A stretch of DNA of 39,782 nt from a virus. The stretch spans positions 1 through 39,782 of IMG/VR virus record IMGVR_UViG_3300043418_000109; one strand, 5' to 3'. A model generated the notes under the pieces. That model did no database searches. It saw nothing but the letters and a program-made list of their open reading frames with translations, and was not told the origin of the DNA. Below are positions 1 to 7,414 of the stretch, piece after piece; position 1 is the stretch's first letter; each line of letters starts with the position of its first letter. Position numbers and translations under genes: made by a program.

Positions 1-45
1 ACATACCTCTATGCAAGTGTATTTAACGCGTCTGCGGAGCTTTGA
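1..45 (+). CDS. C-terminal end of an upstream gene (partial)
   Basis: From base 1 a frame is open for 14 codons and stops at TGA 43-45, two bases before the next start codon. Such tight spacing is the rule in this block, which favours this frame over frame 2, whose stop at 65-67 would overlap the next gene by 20 bases. The visible tail is mildly hydrophobic with no recognisable motif. From its position it is probably the end of a virion or tail gene. Confidence 0.4.
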   Translation, partial: TYLYASVFNASAEL

Positions 46-47
46 CA

Positions 48-209
48 ATGTACAAAACAATTATTGAAAAAAATGGCGATCAGCGGTTCGTTCAACGTGA
101 AGATAAAGCCATTATCCCATTCGACCCCGCCAACACAGACTACCAAGCCTATTTGAAATGGCTTGATGAGGGCAACACGCCTTTACCTGCTGACGAACCC
201 ACGGCATAA
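48..209 (+). CDS. small tail-module protein, 53 aa
   Basis: A 53-residue protein starts at ATG 48 after GGAG (36-39), 8 bases upstream. It ends with an acidic, proline-containing tail. The core (DYQAYLKWLDEGNTPLPADE) resembles short proteins often encoded beside tail fibre genes in phages, where a Y..YL.WL..GN.P motif recurs. It lies 20 bases before the fibre gene, so a role with the fibre (assembly or an adaptor) is possible but unproven. It has no membrane segment. Confidence 0.7.
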   Translation: MYKTIIEKNGDQRFVQREDKAIIPFDPANTDYQAYLKWLDEGNTPLPADEPTA

Positions 210-229
210 TCCCGTACAAAGGAATCACT

Positions 230-1063
230 ATGGCCTCAGTCTTATTCTCAAACAACGCATCGGCGGCACTAGCTTCGTCGATTACAACAGCGTCCACAAC
301 CATCACTGTAACTACAGGCGCTGGCGCTCAGTTCCCAGCAATCTCAGGTGGTAACTACTTCTATGCTACGCTGACTGACTCATCCAACAACTTGGAAATT
401 GTCAAAGTTACGGCTCGTGCCTCCGATGTATTGACCGTGGTTCGCGCCCAAGAAGGCACAACAGCTCGTGCGTATGCTGCGGCTGACAAATTGGAACTGC
501 GGGTTACTACTGCGGCTCTGACTGAGTACGTCACCTTGGCTATTGCAGACGCCATCACTTCCTCGAAGCAGGCGCTGTACCCTATCGGCTCAATCTATTC
601 CAGCACGGTATCTACAAACCCTAGCTCGTCCTTGGGTTTTGGCACATGGGTAGCCTATGGCGCTGGCCGTGTTTTGCTCGGTACGGACGGAAGTACGTAT
701 CCTGCCGGTGCCACTGGTGGTTCTGCTGACGCCATCGCTGTAGCCCACACCCATACATTTGGGGCAACCACAGGTGCAATGAGTGCAAACGCAAGCCATA
801 CCCATACAGCGACTGATGCAGGTCACGCGCACAACTATACAAAGCTGAGCTTGATTTCTGGAACATCATCTGGCCCAGATGCCAACTGGTGGAGCGCCTC
901 CACTCAGGCTACTTCTACTGGATACGCCAGCGTGACAAACAGCACAACCAATACAGACCACACTCACAGCGTTTCAGGTACAACAGCCTCAACTGGTGCG
1001 TCTGGTACAGGGGCTAATTTGCCTCCATATGTCGCTGTCTATTTGTGGAACCGTACGGCCTAA
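230..1063 (+). CDS. tail fibre / collar-domain protein
   Basis: 277 aa, starting at ATG 230 after AAGGAA. The N-terminal 110 residues are Ser/Thr/Ala-rich and probably beta-structured. From about residue 117 (YPIGSIYSSTVSTNPSSSLG) it matches the phage collar/receptor-tip pattern YPIGSIY...NP...FGTW...GR.L.G. The last 110 residues carry clustered HxH motifs (HTHT, HTHT, HAHN, HTHS). In T4 gp37-like tips such motifs bind metal along a trimer axis. The C-terminus PPYVAVYLWNRTA is also typical (LPPY...Y.WKRTA). It probably contacts the host receptor. The next gene starts 4 bases after its stop. Confidence 0.85.
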   Translation: MASVLFSNNASAALASSITTASTTITVTTGAGAQFPAISGGNYFYATLTDSSNNLEIVKVTARASDVLTVVRAQEGTTARAYAAADKLELRVTTAALTEYVTLAIADAITSSKQALYPIGSIYSSTVSTNPSSSLGFGTWVAYGAGRVLLGTDGSTYPAGATGGSADAIAVAHTHTFGATTGAMSANASHTHTATDAGHAHNYTKLSLISGTSSGPDANWWSASTQATSTGYASVTNSTTNTDHTHSVSGTTASTGASGTGANLPPYVAVYLWNRTA

Positions 1064-1066
1064 AAT

Positions 1067-1753
1067 GTGCCTATTGGGACTGCACTCTTTGCTGCGACTA
1101 CTGCATTTCAGCTGGTCAAGGAAGGGTGCGCTCTCTACAAAGAGGTAAAGGGTGTAGCTGGGAACGTCAAGCAAATCTATGATGAAATCAATGGTCAGTT
1201 TGCTGGTAAGAAGGTTTCTAAGGAACAAGCTAAAAAGATTGAGGAAGAGAAGGCTCGTGTCGCGGAGGTAGCTAAGGCTGATCCAAATGAGGTGCTCTTT
1301 AAGATCGGAGACGAACTTGGGAACATGTTCGACGCGTTTGACAGGGTGGAAGCGTTATTCTGGGATCAGGAACGCGAAGCCAAGAAGCTGCAAGCTGAAG
1401 GAACTTCCCTGAAACGGATGGCACTACGGCGAATCCTAGTACGGCAGAAACTTCAAGCGATGCACGTAGAGATTCGAGAGCAGATGGTTTATCACTCTCC
1501 GCCTGAGCTGGGGGCTTTGTGGTCTCAGTTTGAAGATATGCGTGAGCAGATTGAAGCAGAACAACAGACTGCCCGAGAGAAGCAAGCGCGAGAAGACGCT
1601 ATCTTGGCTAGGGAGCGTGAAGCCTTGATAGACGCAGTTCGTGTGAAGTCGATAGACGCTGGACTAGCAATCGTTGGTTTACTTTTTCTGGGATGGTTGT
1701 TGTGGCAAGTAAAAAACCAGACAATAGCACGAGCGTCTTTTTGGCACACCTGA
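1067..1753 (+). CDS. coiled-coil protein with C-terminal membrane anchor
   Basis: 228 aa from GTG 1067. An ATG at 1065 opens only a 27-codon frame. There is no strong Shine-Dalgarno, so translation is probably coupled to the fibre gene 4 bases upstream. The N-terminus is Ala/Thr-rich (IGTALFAATTAFQLVKEG). A long charged helical region follows (about residues 45-195), then one hydrophobic segment near 199-216 (AGLAIVGLLFLGWLLW). The enzymatic function is unknown. Its position at the head of the lysis cassette and its topology suggest a membrane-associated phage protein. The next gene overlaps its last 61 bases in another frame. Confidence 0.75.
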   Translation: MPIGTALFAATTAFQLVKEGCALYKEVKGVAGNVKQIYDEINGQFAGKKVSKEQAKKIEEEKARVAEVAKADPNEVLFKIGDELGNMFDAFDRVEALFWDQEREAKKLQAEGTSLKRMALRRILVRQKLQAMHVEIREQMVYHSPPELGALWSQFEDMREQIEAEQQTAREKQAREDAILAREREALIDAVRVKSIDAGLAIVGLLFLGWLLWQVKNQTIARASFWHT

Positions 1754-1893
1754 TTGTCTTGTGTGTACTGATTGTTGTGTTTTCGTTGTCTTTTATCTCG
1801 TATGTGGAAACACTTTGGATGAAGGACGAGATCAAGAAAGAAGCCCGAGAGCTGCGTAAGCTCAAGGAAGAACTGAAGGAAAAAGCTAAGTGA
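1693..1893 (+). CDS. small single-TM protein with charged helix
   Basis: 66 aa from ATG 1693. A GTG at 1702, giving a product 3 residues shorter, is an equally possible start. One N-terminal transmembrane segment (LAHLIVLCVLIVVFSLSFI) is followed by a strongly charged helix (KDEIKKEARELRKLKEEL). That topology resembles an inner-membrane spanin or a holin partner. A better spanin candidate lies downstream, so the role here is open. It overlaps the preceding gene by 61 bases, and its stop overlaps the next start (GTGA). Confidence 0.65.
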   Translation: MVVVASKKPDNSTSVFLAHLIVLCVLIVVFSLSFISYVETLWMKDEIKKEARELRKLKEELKEKAK

Positions 1894-2099
1894 AGTACAT
1901 CTTTGTCTTGCTACTGCTGCTAACAGGCTGTGAAGACCATTACCGGTATCCATGCCAAGACCCAGCTAACTGGGCGCAAAAGCGCTGCCAACGCCCTGAC
2001 TGTCTATTCACACAAGACTGTCCAGATTATCTTGTAGCCCCTGTTTTGGAGAAGCAAATTGCCCCACAAGCAACACCCCCTGCCTCGGCTGACCGCTGA
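1890..2099 (+). CDS. small phage lipoprotein
   Basis: 69 aa from GTG 1890, overlapping the previous stop (GTGA), with GAAGGA nine bases upstream. It has a very short signal peptide and a clear lipobox ending in LLTGC, so the mature protein would start at Cys14. The mature part has the cysteine-rich pattern YRYPCQDPANW...C..P.C....DC, recalled from small lipoproteins in T7-like and related phage lysis or tail regions. It is probably exported and lipid-anchored. Its function is unknown; superinfection exclusion or lysis support are guesses. Confidence 0.8.
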   Translation: MKYIFVLLLLLTGCEDHYRYPCQDPANWAQKRCQRPDCLFTQDCPDYLVAPVLEKQIAPQATPPASADR

Positions 2100-2565
2100 G
2101 GAATACGAGACCCGCATCTGGGGTTTTGTCGTAATCGTCGTCACGCTGATCTTGGCTGGCATCGTAGCGTTCATGCTTTATAGCTTGGCGTTTGTCGTCC
2201 AACCATTGAAGTCTATGGCCCCTATGGACCAAGCCTTTGCCAAGATGCTCAATGATATTGTGCTGCTCGTAGTGGGTGGTATTGGCGGTGTCATGAGCCG
2301 TAAAGGTGTACAAGCCGCAGCTGAGAAATTGGCTGCTCATCCGGTAGCTCCACCCCCACAGCCCCAAGCCGTAGCGCCAAGTCCTAGCCCCGCGCCTACG
2401 GCTTCTTCGGGCATGTTTGACTTCAACTTCAATGGTTTTAAGAACCCAGAGCTGGATGAGACATGGCGTGCACCGCCGCCGCCTACAACTCCAGCCGACT
2501 ATATTGATCCTGCCGTAGAGGACATTGCCCATGAACGAGCAGCAGCCAAGCTGGAGGGAGCCTGA
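2059..2565 (+). CDS. two-TM membrane protein, holin candidate
   Basis: 168 aa from TTG 2059, with GGAG (2048-2051) seven bases upstream. It overlaps the lipoprotein gene by 41 bases. Two hydrophobic segments occur: IWGFVVIVVTLILAGIVAFM (about 20-39) and a second near 68-80 (IVLLVVGGIGGVM). A Pro/Ala-rich, probably disordered linker (about 95-120) and an acidic tail follow. Placed directly before Rz/Rz1 and the endolysin, it is the best holin candidate here. The long hydrophilic tail is unusual for a holin, and the protein could instead be structural. Confidence 0.7.
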   Translation: MPHKQHPLPRLTAEEYETRIWGFVVIVVTLILAGIVAFMLYSLAFVVQPLKSMAPMDQAFAKMLNDIVLLVVGGIGGVMSRKGVQAAAEKLAAHPVAPPPQPQAVAPSPSPAPTASSGMFDFNFNGFKNPELDETWRAPPPPTTPADYIDPAVEDIAHERAAAKLEGA

Positions 2566-2987
2566 TGCCGAGCCCCTCACTAATCCTAGCGGCTATCGTT
2601 GTCGCGGTTTCTGCATACTTCTACGGCCACCATGCCGGTTATGTGCAAAAGGAGACGGAGGACGCTCTGGAGATAGCCCGCCTGAATGGCGCGATGACCA
2701 AACAAAAGGATGAGCAAGATGCCAAAGACGCTGACACTAAACAACAGTTTGAAACTAAGCTTGATGGCATTCTGTCTTCTCGCCCAAGGCTGTACGTCCC
2801 CCTCGCCTCCAAAGGTGGATGTTCCACCTCTGCCTCCAACGATGGTAAAGAGAGAGCCGAACTTGACGGACAGACTGTTGAAGACCTTATCCGGCTCGTC
2901 GCCGAAGGAGACAGGGCCATCATCGAGCTCAACTCCTGCATCGACCGCTACAACCAAGTAAGGGAGACACTCAGTGGTAACAAGTGA
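2565..2987 (+). CDS. Rz: inner-membrane spanin subunit (Rz-like)
   Basis: 140 aa from ATG 2565, overlapping the previous stop (TGATG), with GGAGGGA just upstream. One N-terminal membrane anchor (LILAAIVVAVSAYFYG, residues 6-21) is followed by a charged helical periplasmic domain. The C-terminal part has the Rz signature RAELDGQTVEDLI...GD.AI..LN.C...Y. Rz spans the periplasm with Rz1 and disrupts the outer membrane after holin and endolysin have acted. The Rz1 frame is fully nested inside this gene, the classical arrangement. Confidence 0.9.
   Translation: MPSPSLILAAIVVAVSAYFYGHHAGYVQKETEDALEIARLNGAMTKQKDEQDAKDADTKQQFETKLDGILSSRPRLYVPLASKGGCSTSASNDGKERAELDGQTVEDLIRLVAEGDRAIIELNSCIDRYNQVRETLSGNK
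2710..2961 (+). CDS. Rz1: outer-membrane spanin lipoprotein (Rz1-like), nested in Rz
   Basis: 83 aa encoded in the +1 frame wholly within the Rz gene. It has a signal peptide with lipobox LLAQGC (Cys28) and a short proline-rich mature region (SPSPPKVDVPPLPP), both hallmarks of Rz1 o-spanins. The product would be lipid-anchored in the outer membrane and bind the Rz C-terminus. The Ser/Thr-rich tail (about residues 61-83) is longer than in lambda Rz1. Confidence 0.88.
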   Translation: MSKMPKTLTLNNSLKLSLMAFCLLAQGCTSPSPPKVDVPPLPPTMVKREPNLTDRLLKTLSGSSPKETGPSSSSTPASTATTK

Positions 2988-3588
2988 GCAACTTAAAGCG
3001 ATGCATATTGACCCCGTCTGGGTTGACGCGCTGAACGAGACCTTCGAGAAATTCGGAATCGACACGCCTACAAAGCAGGCGGCGTTCATTGGTCAGTGTG
3101 GCCATGAGTGCGCGCAGTTCCGCATTCTTGAAGAAAACCTTAACTACAAAGCCGCCACGCTGATGAAGCTGTGGGCCAAACGGTTTCCAACCTTAGAAGT
3201 CGCAAATGCCTACGCCGGTAATCCACGAAAAATCGCCAACAACGTGTACAGCTCACGTATGGGGAATCGGGATGAAGCTTCTGGTGACGGCTATCGTTTT
3301 CGCGGGCGTGGGTGTATCCAGCTTACTGGTCACGCTAATTACTTCCATGCTAGTCAAGCTCTTGGGGTGGACTTTGTAGCCCAGCCTGATCTGGTAGCCA
3401 CACCGAAGTACGCTGCTCTCACCGCTGGCTGGTTCTGGAGTACGCATAACTGCAATGCTCTGGCTCAAGCCGGAGACTGGGTAGGGCTTACTAAAAAAAT
3501 TAACGGTGGCACGATTGGTTTAGATGATCGTGTGAAACACACTCAGCTGGCGTTGGGGTTGATAGACCGCGGAACTGCGCTTGCGTAA
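2974..3588 (+). CDS. endolysin, glycoside hydrolase family 19
   Basis: 204 aa from GTG 2974 after AGGGAG (2961-2966), overlapping Rz by 14 bases. It is GH19 (chitinase-like) over its length: AAFIGQCGHECAQF with the catalytic acid at Glu45 (HE), the second conserved Glu in ILEENLNY (53/54), then the substrate-cleft motif YRFRGRGCIQLTG and a C-terminal KINGG. In phages GH19 enzymes cleave the peptidoglycan glycan strand. No signal peptide or membrane segment is visible, so export should depend on a holin. Length fits a single-domain GH19 lysin without a cell-wall-binding domain. Confidence 0.93.
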   Translation: MVTSEQLKAMHIDPVWVDALNETFEKFGIDTPTKQAAFIGQCGHECAQFRILEENLNYKAATLMKLWAKRFPTLEVANAYAGNPRKIANNVYSSRMGNRDEASGDGYRFRGRGCIQLTGHANYFHASQALGVDFVAQPDLVATPKYAALTAGWFWSTHNCNALAQAGDWVGLTKKINGGTIGLDDRVKHTQLALGLIDRGTALA

Positions 3589-3598
3589 ACCAAACCCG

Positions 3599-3613
3599 GC
3601 CTTACAATAAGGC
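3599..3613 (+). other. short perfect hairpin after the endolysin gene
   Basis: GCCTTA-CAA-TAAGGC forms a perfect 6-bp stem with a 3-base loop, 11 bases after the endolysin stop. No U-tract follows, so it is not a standard terminator. It could be an RNA-processing or stability element separating the lysis cassette from the next gene. Confidence 0.3.
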
Positions 3614-3638
3614 TCCCTTAACCCTCTGGAGAAGAAAA

Positions 3639-3869
3639 ATGGCTTTAAGCTTTGAGAAATTTATGGAGTTGTCCGGTGCTGATTTGGTCGCTGGCAATAT
3701 CATTGTTGGCATGATGGGCGACCGTAAAAAAGTTGGCTCTTTGGGCGATGATGGCGTGTTCAATTTGAATGACGACGGCAAAGCACTGGCTGAAGAACTG
3801 GAAGCTGCACCTGTTGCCAAGGCAATGCGCACCAAAAAAGCTGACGCGCCCGCCGAAGCTGCTGAGTAA
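3639..3869 (+). CDS. small unknown protein, 76 aa
   Basis: Starts at ATG 3639 after a good TGGAGAAG Shine-Dalgarno. A compact N-terminal part contains Gly/Met-rich VGMMGDRKKVGSLGDDGVF, followed by an acidic, Ala-rich tail (AEELEAAPVAKAMRTKKADA). It has no membrane segment or known motif. It sits alone between endolysin and connector genes with 50-base and 16-base gaps. Function unknown; a minor virion protein is possible. Confidence 0.65.
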   Translation: MALSFEKFMELSGADLVAGNIIVGMMGDRKKVGSLGDDGVFNLNDDGKALAEELEAAPVAKAMRTKKADAPAEAAE

Positions 3870-3885
3870 TTAAGTAGGGGGCGAC

Positions 3886-5724
3886 ATGCCATATTTGAAG
3901 CTAGATAACTTCTCTGGGCTCTCGCCCCGTACTGGGCCGACTAACCTTCAGCCTAACCAAGCGCAAGTCGCAAAAAACGTAAAACTGCAATCTGGGGAAA
4001 TCCGCCCATGGCGAAACCCAGTGTTGACTTACACTCCCGGCAACTCAGATGTACATTCCATCTACTTGCTCGAAAACACTACTCTAGGCACTAGCACTTG
4101 GCTTGAGTGGAACACTGATGTTGACGTCGTACCGGGCCCTGTCGCGGACACCACTGATTTCCGTGTGTACTACACAGACGGCACAGCCCCAAAGAAGACC
4201 AACTGGGCATTAGCCACGACTAGCGGAACGGGCACAAAACCCTTTCCTGATACCGAATACAACATGGGTGTCCCAGCTCCGACGACAGCCCCTACACTGG
4301 TTAAGTCAGGCGGTTCCGGTACTGTGCATGAAGATCGTGTGTATGTTTATACATATATCAGCACATTCGGTTCCGTGCTTGAGGAGTCTGCTCCCAGCCC
4401 TGCAGCCACTGTATTAGCTGTAGAACCTGATGCCACCGTCACAGTTAGTGCGTTTGCCACTGCCCCCACAACTGCAGCTGGATATAACATTACAGCGATT
4501 CGCATATACCGCTCCGTAACAAGTGCGACCAGTGCGGTATATCTATATGTAGGCACAGTTTCTGTAACTCCTGCAACTGGCGTTGCCTCTGGTTCATTCG
4601 CTGATACGGTGCTTGCTGCCGCTCTAGGTGCATCATTGCCGTCACTGTATTTCACACCACCCCCTGCAACTCTCAAAGGCTTGATCGCCATGCCTAACGG
4701 CATCTTGGCGGGCTTCACAGACAACCAAGTGTGGTTCTCAGAACCATACCTTCCGCACGCTTGGCCTGTTGCATATATGATGACCGTGGGCGCACCCATC
4801 GTAGGCCTTGGTGTGTTTGGTCAGACACTTGTTGTTTGTACGACACAGACTCCTTATCTCATTACGGGCTCTCAACCCGGTGCAATGTCTCAAGAAAAGG
4901 TGCCATTGCCAGAGCCTTGCGTGGCCAAAAAGTCTATTACGTCTGATCAATTTGGTGTGCTTTATGCCAGCCCAAACGGCTTGGTATCTATTGCTCCGGG
5001 CACACAAGACGTAATTAGCCGACAACTATTCACTCGTGATGAGTGGCAGAACTACATCCCAACAAGCATGGTCGGCGTGGTGTATCAGAACATGTACTTG
5101 GCGTTCTACCAAGTGGGCTCCACAAAAGCAGCGCTCATCATTATGCGCGGGGATACTCCACCGTTGGTGAACCTTGATGTGGCTGCTCAGGCTGTATTCG
5201 TAGCCCGTTCTACTGCTAGCGTGTACGTAGTTGACCCAACGGACAACAAGATTTATCAGCTCGATGCTGACACCGTGAACAACATGTTCTATGAGTGGCA
5301 GTCTAAGAAGTTTGTTCTTTCTGAGCCAACCAACTTTGCTGTCATGAAGGCACAGGCTGACTGGGACGCCATTTCTAGCGTGGCCGCGTACAACGCAGTT
5401 GTTGCTGAGATCGTGGCTGCTAACCAAGCTTATTGGGCGACAGGGGCCACTCGGTTTAGTACATTGAACCGCACAACACTAAATGGTATGCGCCTAAATG
5501 GCAGCGTGCTGGAGCCAATTCCAACGACCCAAGATGTGCGTAACGTACAGATTCTTTTGTTCGCTAATGGTGTGCAGGTGTACTCTGCTGGCGTAACGAC
5601 CCAAGAGCCCCAACGATTACCCGCAAGCGAGAAAGATTACCTCTGGGAAGTCAAGATCACTGGTAACGTAGGCCTACGTGAGTTCCGCATGGCTACTTCT
5701 ATTGCAGAGTTGCGTCAGGTATGA
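3886..5724 (+). CDS. large tail/connector-type virion protein (beta-rich)
   Basis: 612 aa from ATG 3886 after AGGGGGCGAC. The N-terminus (DNFSGLSPRTGPTNL...A..AKNVKLQSGEIRPW) is a pattern recalled from podovirus tail proteins that play the role of P22 gp10-like needle/hub or T7 gp12-like nozzle proteins. The middle (about 265-400; e.g. GIAMPNGILAGFTDNQVWFS in near form, then YLITGSQPG, VLYASPNGLVSI) looks like repeated beta-propeller blades. The C-terminal third is Ala/Thr-rich. The role is inferred: a structural component of the short tail. Similarity to P22 gp10 is architectural and was not verified by alignment. Confidence 0.7.
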   Translation: MPYLKLDNFSGLSPRTGPTNLQPNQAQVAKNVKLQSGEIRPWRNPVLTYTPGNSDVHSIYLLENTTLGTSTWLEWNTDVDVVPGPVADTTDFRVYYTDGTAPKKTNWALATTSGTGTKPFPDTEYNMGVPAPTTAPTLVKSGGSGTVHEDRVYVYTYISTFGSVLEESAPSPAATVLAVEPDATVTVSAFATAPTTAAGYNITAIRIYRSVTSATSAVYLYVGTVSVTPATGVASGSFADTVLAAALGASLPSLYFTPPPATLKGLIAMPNGILAGFTDNQVWFSEPYLPHAWPVAYMMTVGAPIVGLGVFGQTLVVCTTQTPYLITGSQPGAMSQEKVPLPEPCVAKKSITSDQFGVLYASPNGLVSIAPGTQDVISRQLFTRDEWQNYIPTSMVGVVYQNMYLAFYQVGSTKAALIIMRGDTPPLVNLDVAAQAVFVARSTASVYVVDPTDNKIYQLDADTVNNMFYEWQSKKFVLSEPTNFAVMKAQADWDAISSVAAYNAVVAEIVAANQAYWATGATRFSTLNRTTLNGMRLNGSVLEPIPTTQDVRNVQILLFANGVQVYSAGVTTQEPQRLPASEKDYLWEVKITGNVGLREFRMATSIAELRQV

Positions 5725-5924
5725 AGAAGCCTGCTATCCCGCCAACCAGCACGCTGCCACTCGATGTGGCTCGTGTCTTGGAACCAATCAAAGCCAACGT
5801 GGAGATCATGTCAGGGGCGCGTCCCGGGTCTATAGTAATTACTGCGCTGCCCACAACGGCTACTTTGGCAGATGTCATTACTCAGCTAAACAAAATTCTT
5901 TCCCGAATCAATCAGTCAGGGTAA
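5721..5924 (+). CDS. small virion-associated protein, 67 aa
   Basis: Starts at ATG 5721, overlapping the previous stop by four bases (ATGA). The N-terminus is Pro/Thr-rich (KKPAIPPTSTLPLD). An amphipathic middle (VLEPIKANVEIMSGAR) and a C-terminal helix (LADVITQLNKILSRIN) follow. Translational coupling to the large tail gene suggests a related structural role. No family was recognised beyond resemblance to short proteins at this position in other podoviruses. Confidence 0.7.
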   Translation: MKKPAIPPTSTLPLDVARVLEPIKANVEIMSGARPGSIVITALPTTATLADVITQLNKILSRINQSG

Positions 5925-5933
5925 ACTACGGCC

Positions 5934-6350
5934 ATGAAAAATCTGGTATATGGCCAAGACGAGCGCGTACGAGACTGGGTTGCTGAACGAATCGGTGAGA
6001 ATCTAGACGATGCTAATACGGCCATTGGGATTGAAGAAGACGGTGAGCTGATTGCAGGTGTGGCATACAACATGTACACCGGAGCAGCCATCTGTATGAA
6101 TGTAGCGGCGACACCCGGCAAACGCTGGACCTCCAAAGAGTTTATGTATGCGTTCTTTGCTTACCCGTTCATCCAGCTTAAGTGTCGTCGTGTCACTGGG
6201 TTGGTTCGGGCTAGCAATAGCGTAGCTAGAAAATTTGACGAGCATGTGGGGTTTATCCAAGAGGGTGTACTCCGTGAAGCGTTTGAGGACGGCGAAGACG
6301 CTATCCTGTACGGCATGCTCAAATCTGAATGTAAGTGGATTAGGAGTTAA
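5934..6350 (+). CDS. GNAT-family acetyltransferase-like protein
   Basis: 138 aa from ATG 5934. The C-terminal half has the GNAT pattern: a strand RRVTGLVRASNSVARKF (R..G.V...N..A....) for acetyl-CoA binding, then HVGFIQEGVLREAFEDGEDA and YGML (GF..EG.LR.....G.D...Y.ml). The N-terminal half holds the substrate-side strands. Phage GNAT proteins are frequent between tail genes and may modify virion or host proteins. The substrate cannot be read from sequence. The Shine-Dalgarno is weak, so coupling with the gene 9 bases upstream is likely. Confidence 0.78.
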   Translation: MKNLVYGQDERVRDWVAERIGENLDDANTAIGIEEDGELIAGVAYNMYTGAAICMNVAATPGKRWTSKEFMYAFFAYPFIQLKCRRVTGLVRASNSVARKFDEHVGFIQEGVLREAFEDGEDAILYGMLKSECKWIRS

Positions 6351-6352
6351 CC

Positions 6353-7414
6353 ATGGGTAAATCGTCAAGCAGCGCACCAGCCGCAGACCCAAACATTGGA
6401 ATCGCCCAACGGGAAATGTCTGCGCTCGCCAAAGACCAGTGGAGTAAGTTCACTACTGACATCTATCCTGAGATGCTCAAACAGTCTCAGCAGCAAGAGG
6501 CGCGTTCAGATGAACAGTGGAATCTGACAAAAGACATTACCACTAAGAACCAAGGCTACGCGGACCTTGCGCAGAAGCGCTATGAGGAAGGCGCTATCCC
6601 GGCTATGCAGGCGCTCAAGTCTGATGCCGACAAATACAATGAAGCTGGCTATCAGGAACAATTAGCCCAAGGTGCTCGTGCAGATGTGACTTCTGCTATG
6701 GAGAATCAACGTCAACAGCAGACTATGCGCCAGCAAGCGTATGGTATTGATCCGACGTCTGGCACTGCACAGTTCAACAGTAACGCCATGGGGGCTAACC
6801 AAGCTCTGATGGAAGCTCAAGCAGCTAACCAAACACGCCAAGCGGCAAAGGATGTTGGCTTACAAAAACAAGCTAACGTGTACAACATGTACGCGGGTCT
6901 GCCAGCACAAGGTAATGCCAACACTGGTATCGCTTTGGGTGCGGCTAATCAAGGCTTCCAGACTGGTAACTCCGCTTTGAACAACTTTGGGGCTACGGGG
7001 TCTGCACTTAACGCGGGTGCTGGTACAGCAATGTCTGGTTGGAATAACGTGGGTAACCTTGGTGTTGGTGCCACTAATGCGGCCACTCAAGCGTACTCAG
7101 CTAATCAGCAGGCTGGCGGTATGATGGCTTCTGGTCTTGGTTCTGCTATTGGCTCTGGCGTAGCTCTGTGGGCTAAGTCTGGCGGTGGCTCTGACATCAA
7201 CATTAAGCAGGATGTCAGACGCATTGGTTCTTTACTTAACGATGTACCGTTGTATTCTTATCACTACAAACCAGAGTATCGTGACACTTGGGGGCATGGC
7301 CCACAGGTAGGCGTTATGGCCCACGAAGTCGAACACATTCCCGGCGCGGTTTCGCTCCATGCTGACGGCTACAAAGTCGTTGATTACTCAAAGGTGATGC
7401 ACCATGGCATTTAA
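6353..7414 (+). CDS. putative ejection/internal virion protein with C-terminal S74 chaperone domain
   Basis: 353 aa from ATG 6353 after TAGGAG. Residues 1-180 are Gln/Ala-rich and helical. Residues 180-275 are Gly/Ala/Asn-rich and end in a hydrophobic stretch (GMMASGLGSAIGSGVALWA), as in podovirus DNA-ejection proteins. Residues 280-353 match the peptidase S74 intramolecular chaperone (SDINIKQDVRRIG, PLYSYHYK, GVMAHEVE, KVVDYSKV). Ser280 and Lys285 have the five-residue spacing of the autocleavage dyad in endosialidase chaperones. The S74 domain is short (about 74 aa) and sits on a non-fibre protein. It overlaps the next gene by 11 bases. Confidence 0.75.
   Translation: MGKSSSSAPAADPNIGIAQREMSALAKDQWSKFTTDIYPEMLKQSQQQEARSDEQWNLTKDITTKNQGYADLAQKRYEEGAIPAMQALKSDADKYNEAGYQEQLAQGARADVTSAMENQRQQQTMRQQAYGIDPTSGTAQFNSNAMGANQALMEAQAANQTRQAAKDVGLQKQANVYNMYAGLPAQGNANTGIALGAANQGFQTGNSALNNFGATGSALNAGAGTAMSGWNNVGNLGVGATNAATQAYSANQQAGGMMASGLGSAIGSGVALWAKSGGGSDINIKQDVRRIGSLLNDVPLYSYHYKPEYRDTWGHGPQVGVMAHEVEHIPGAVSLHADGYKVVDYSKVMHHGI

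Noticed and set aside
2008-2580. 190-codon antisense ORF in the lysis region
   Set aside because: Opposite two well-supported genes; Arg/Cys-rich shadow of Pro/Ala codons.
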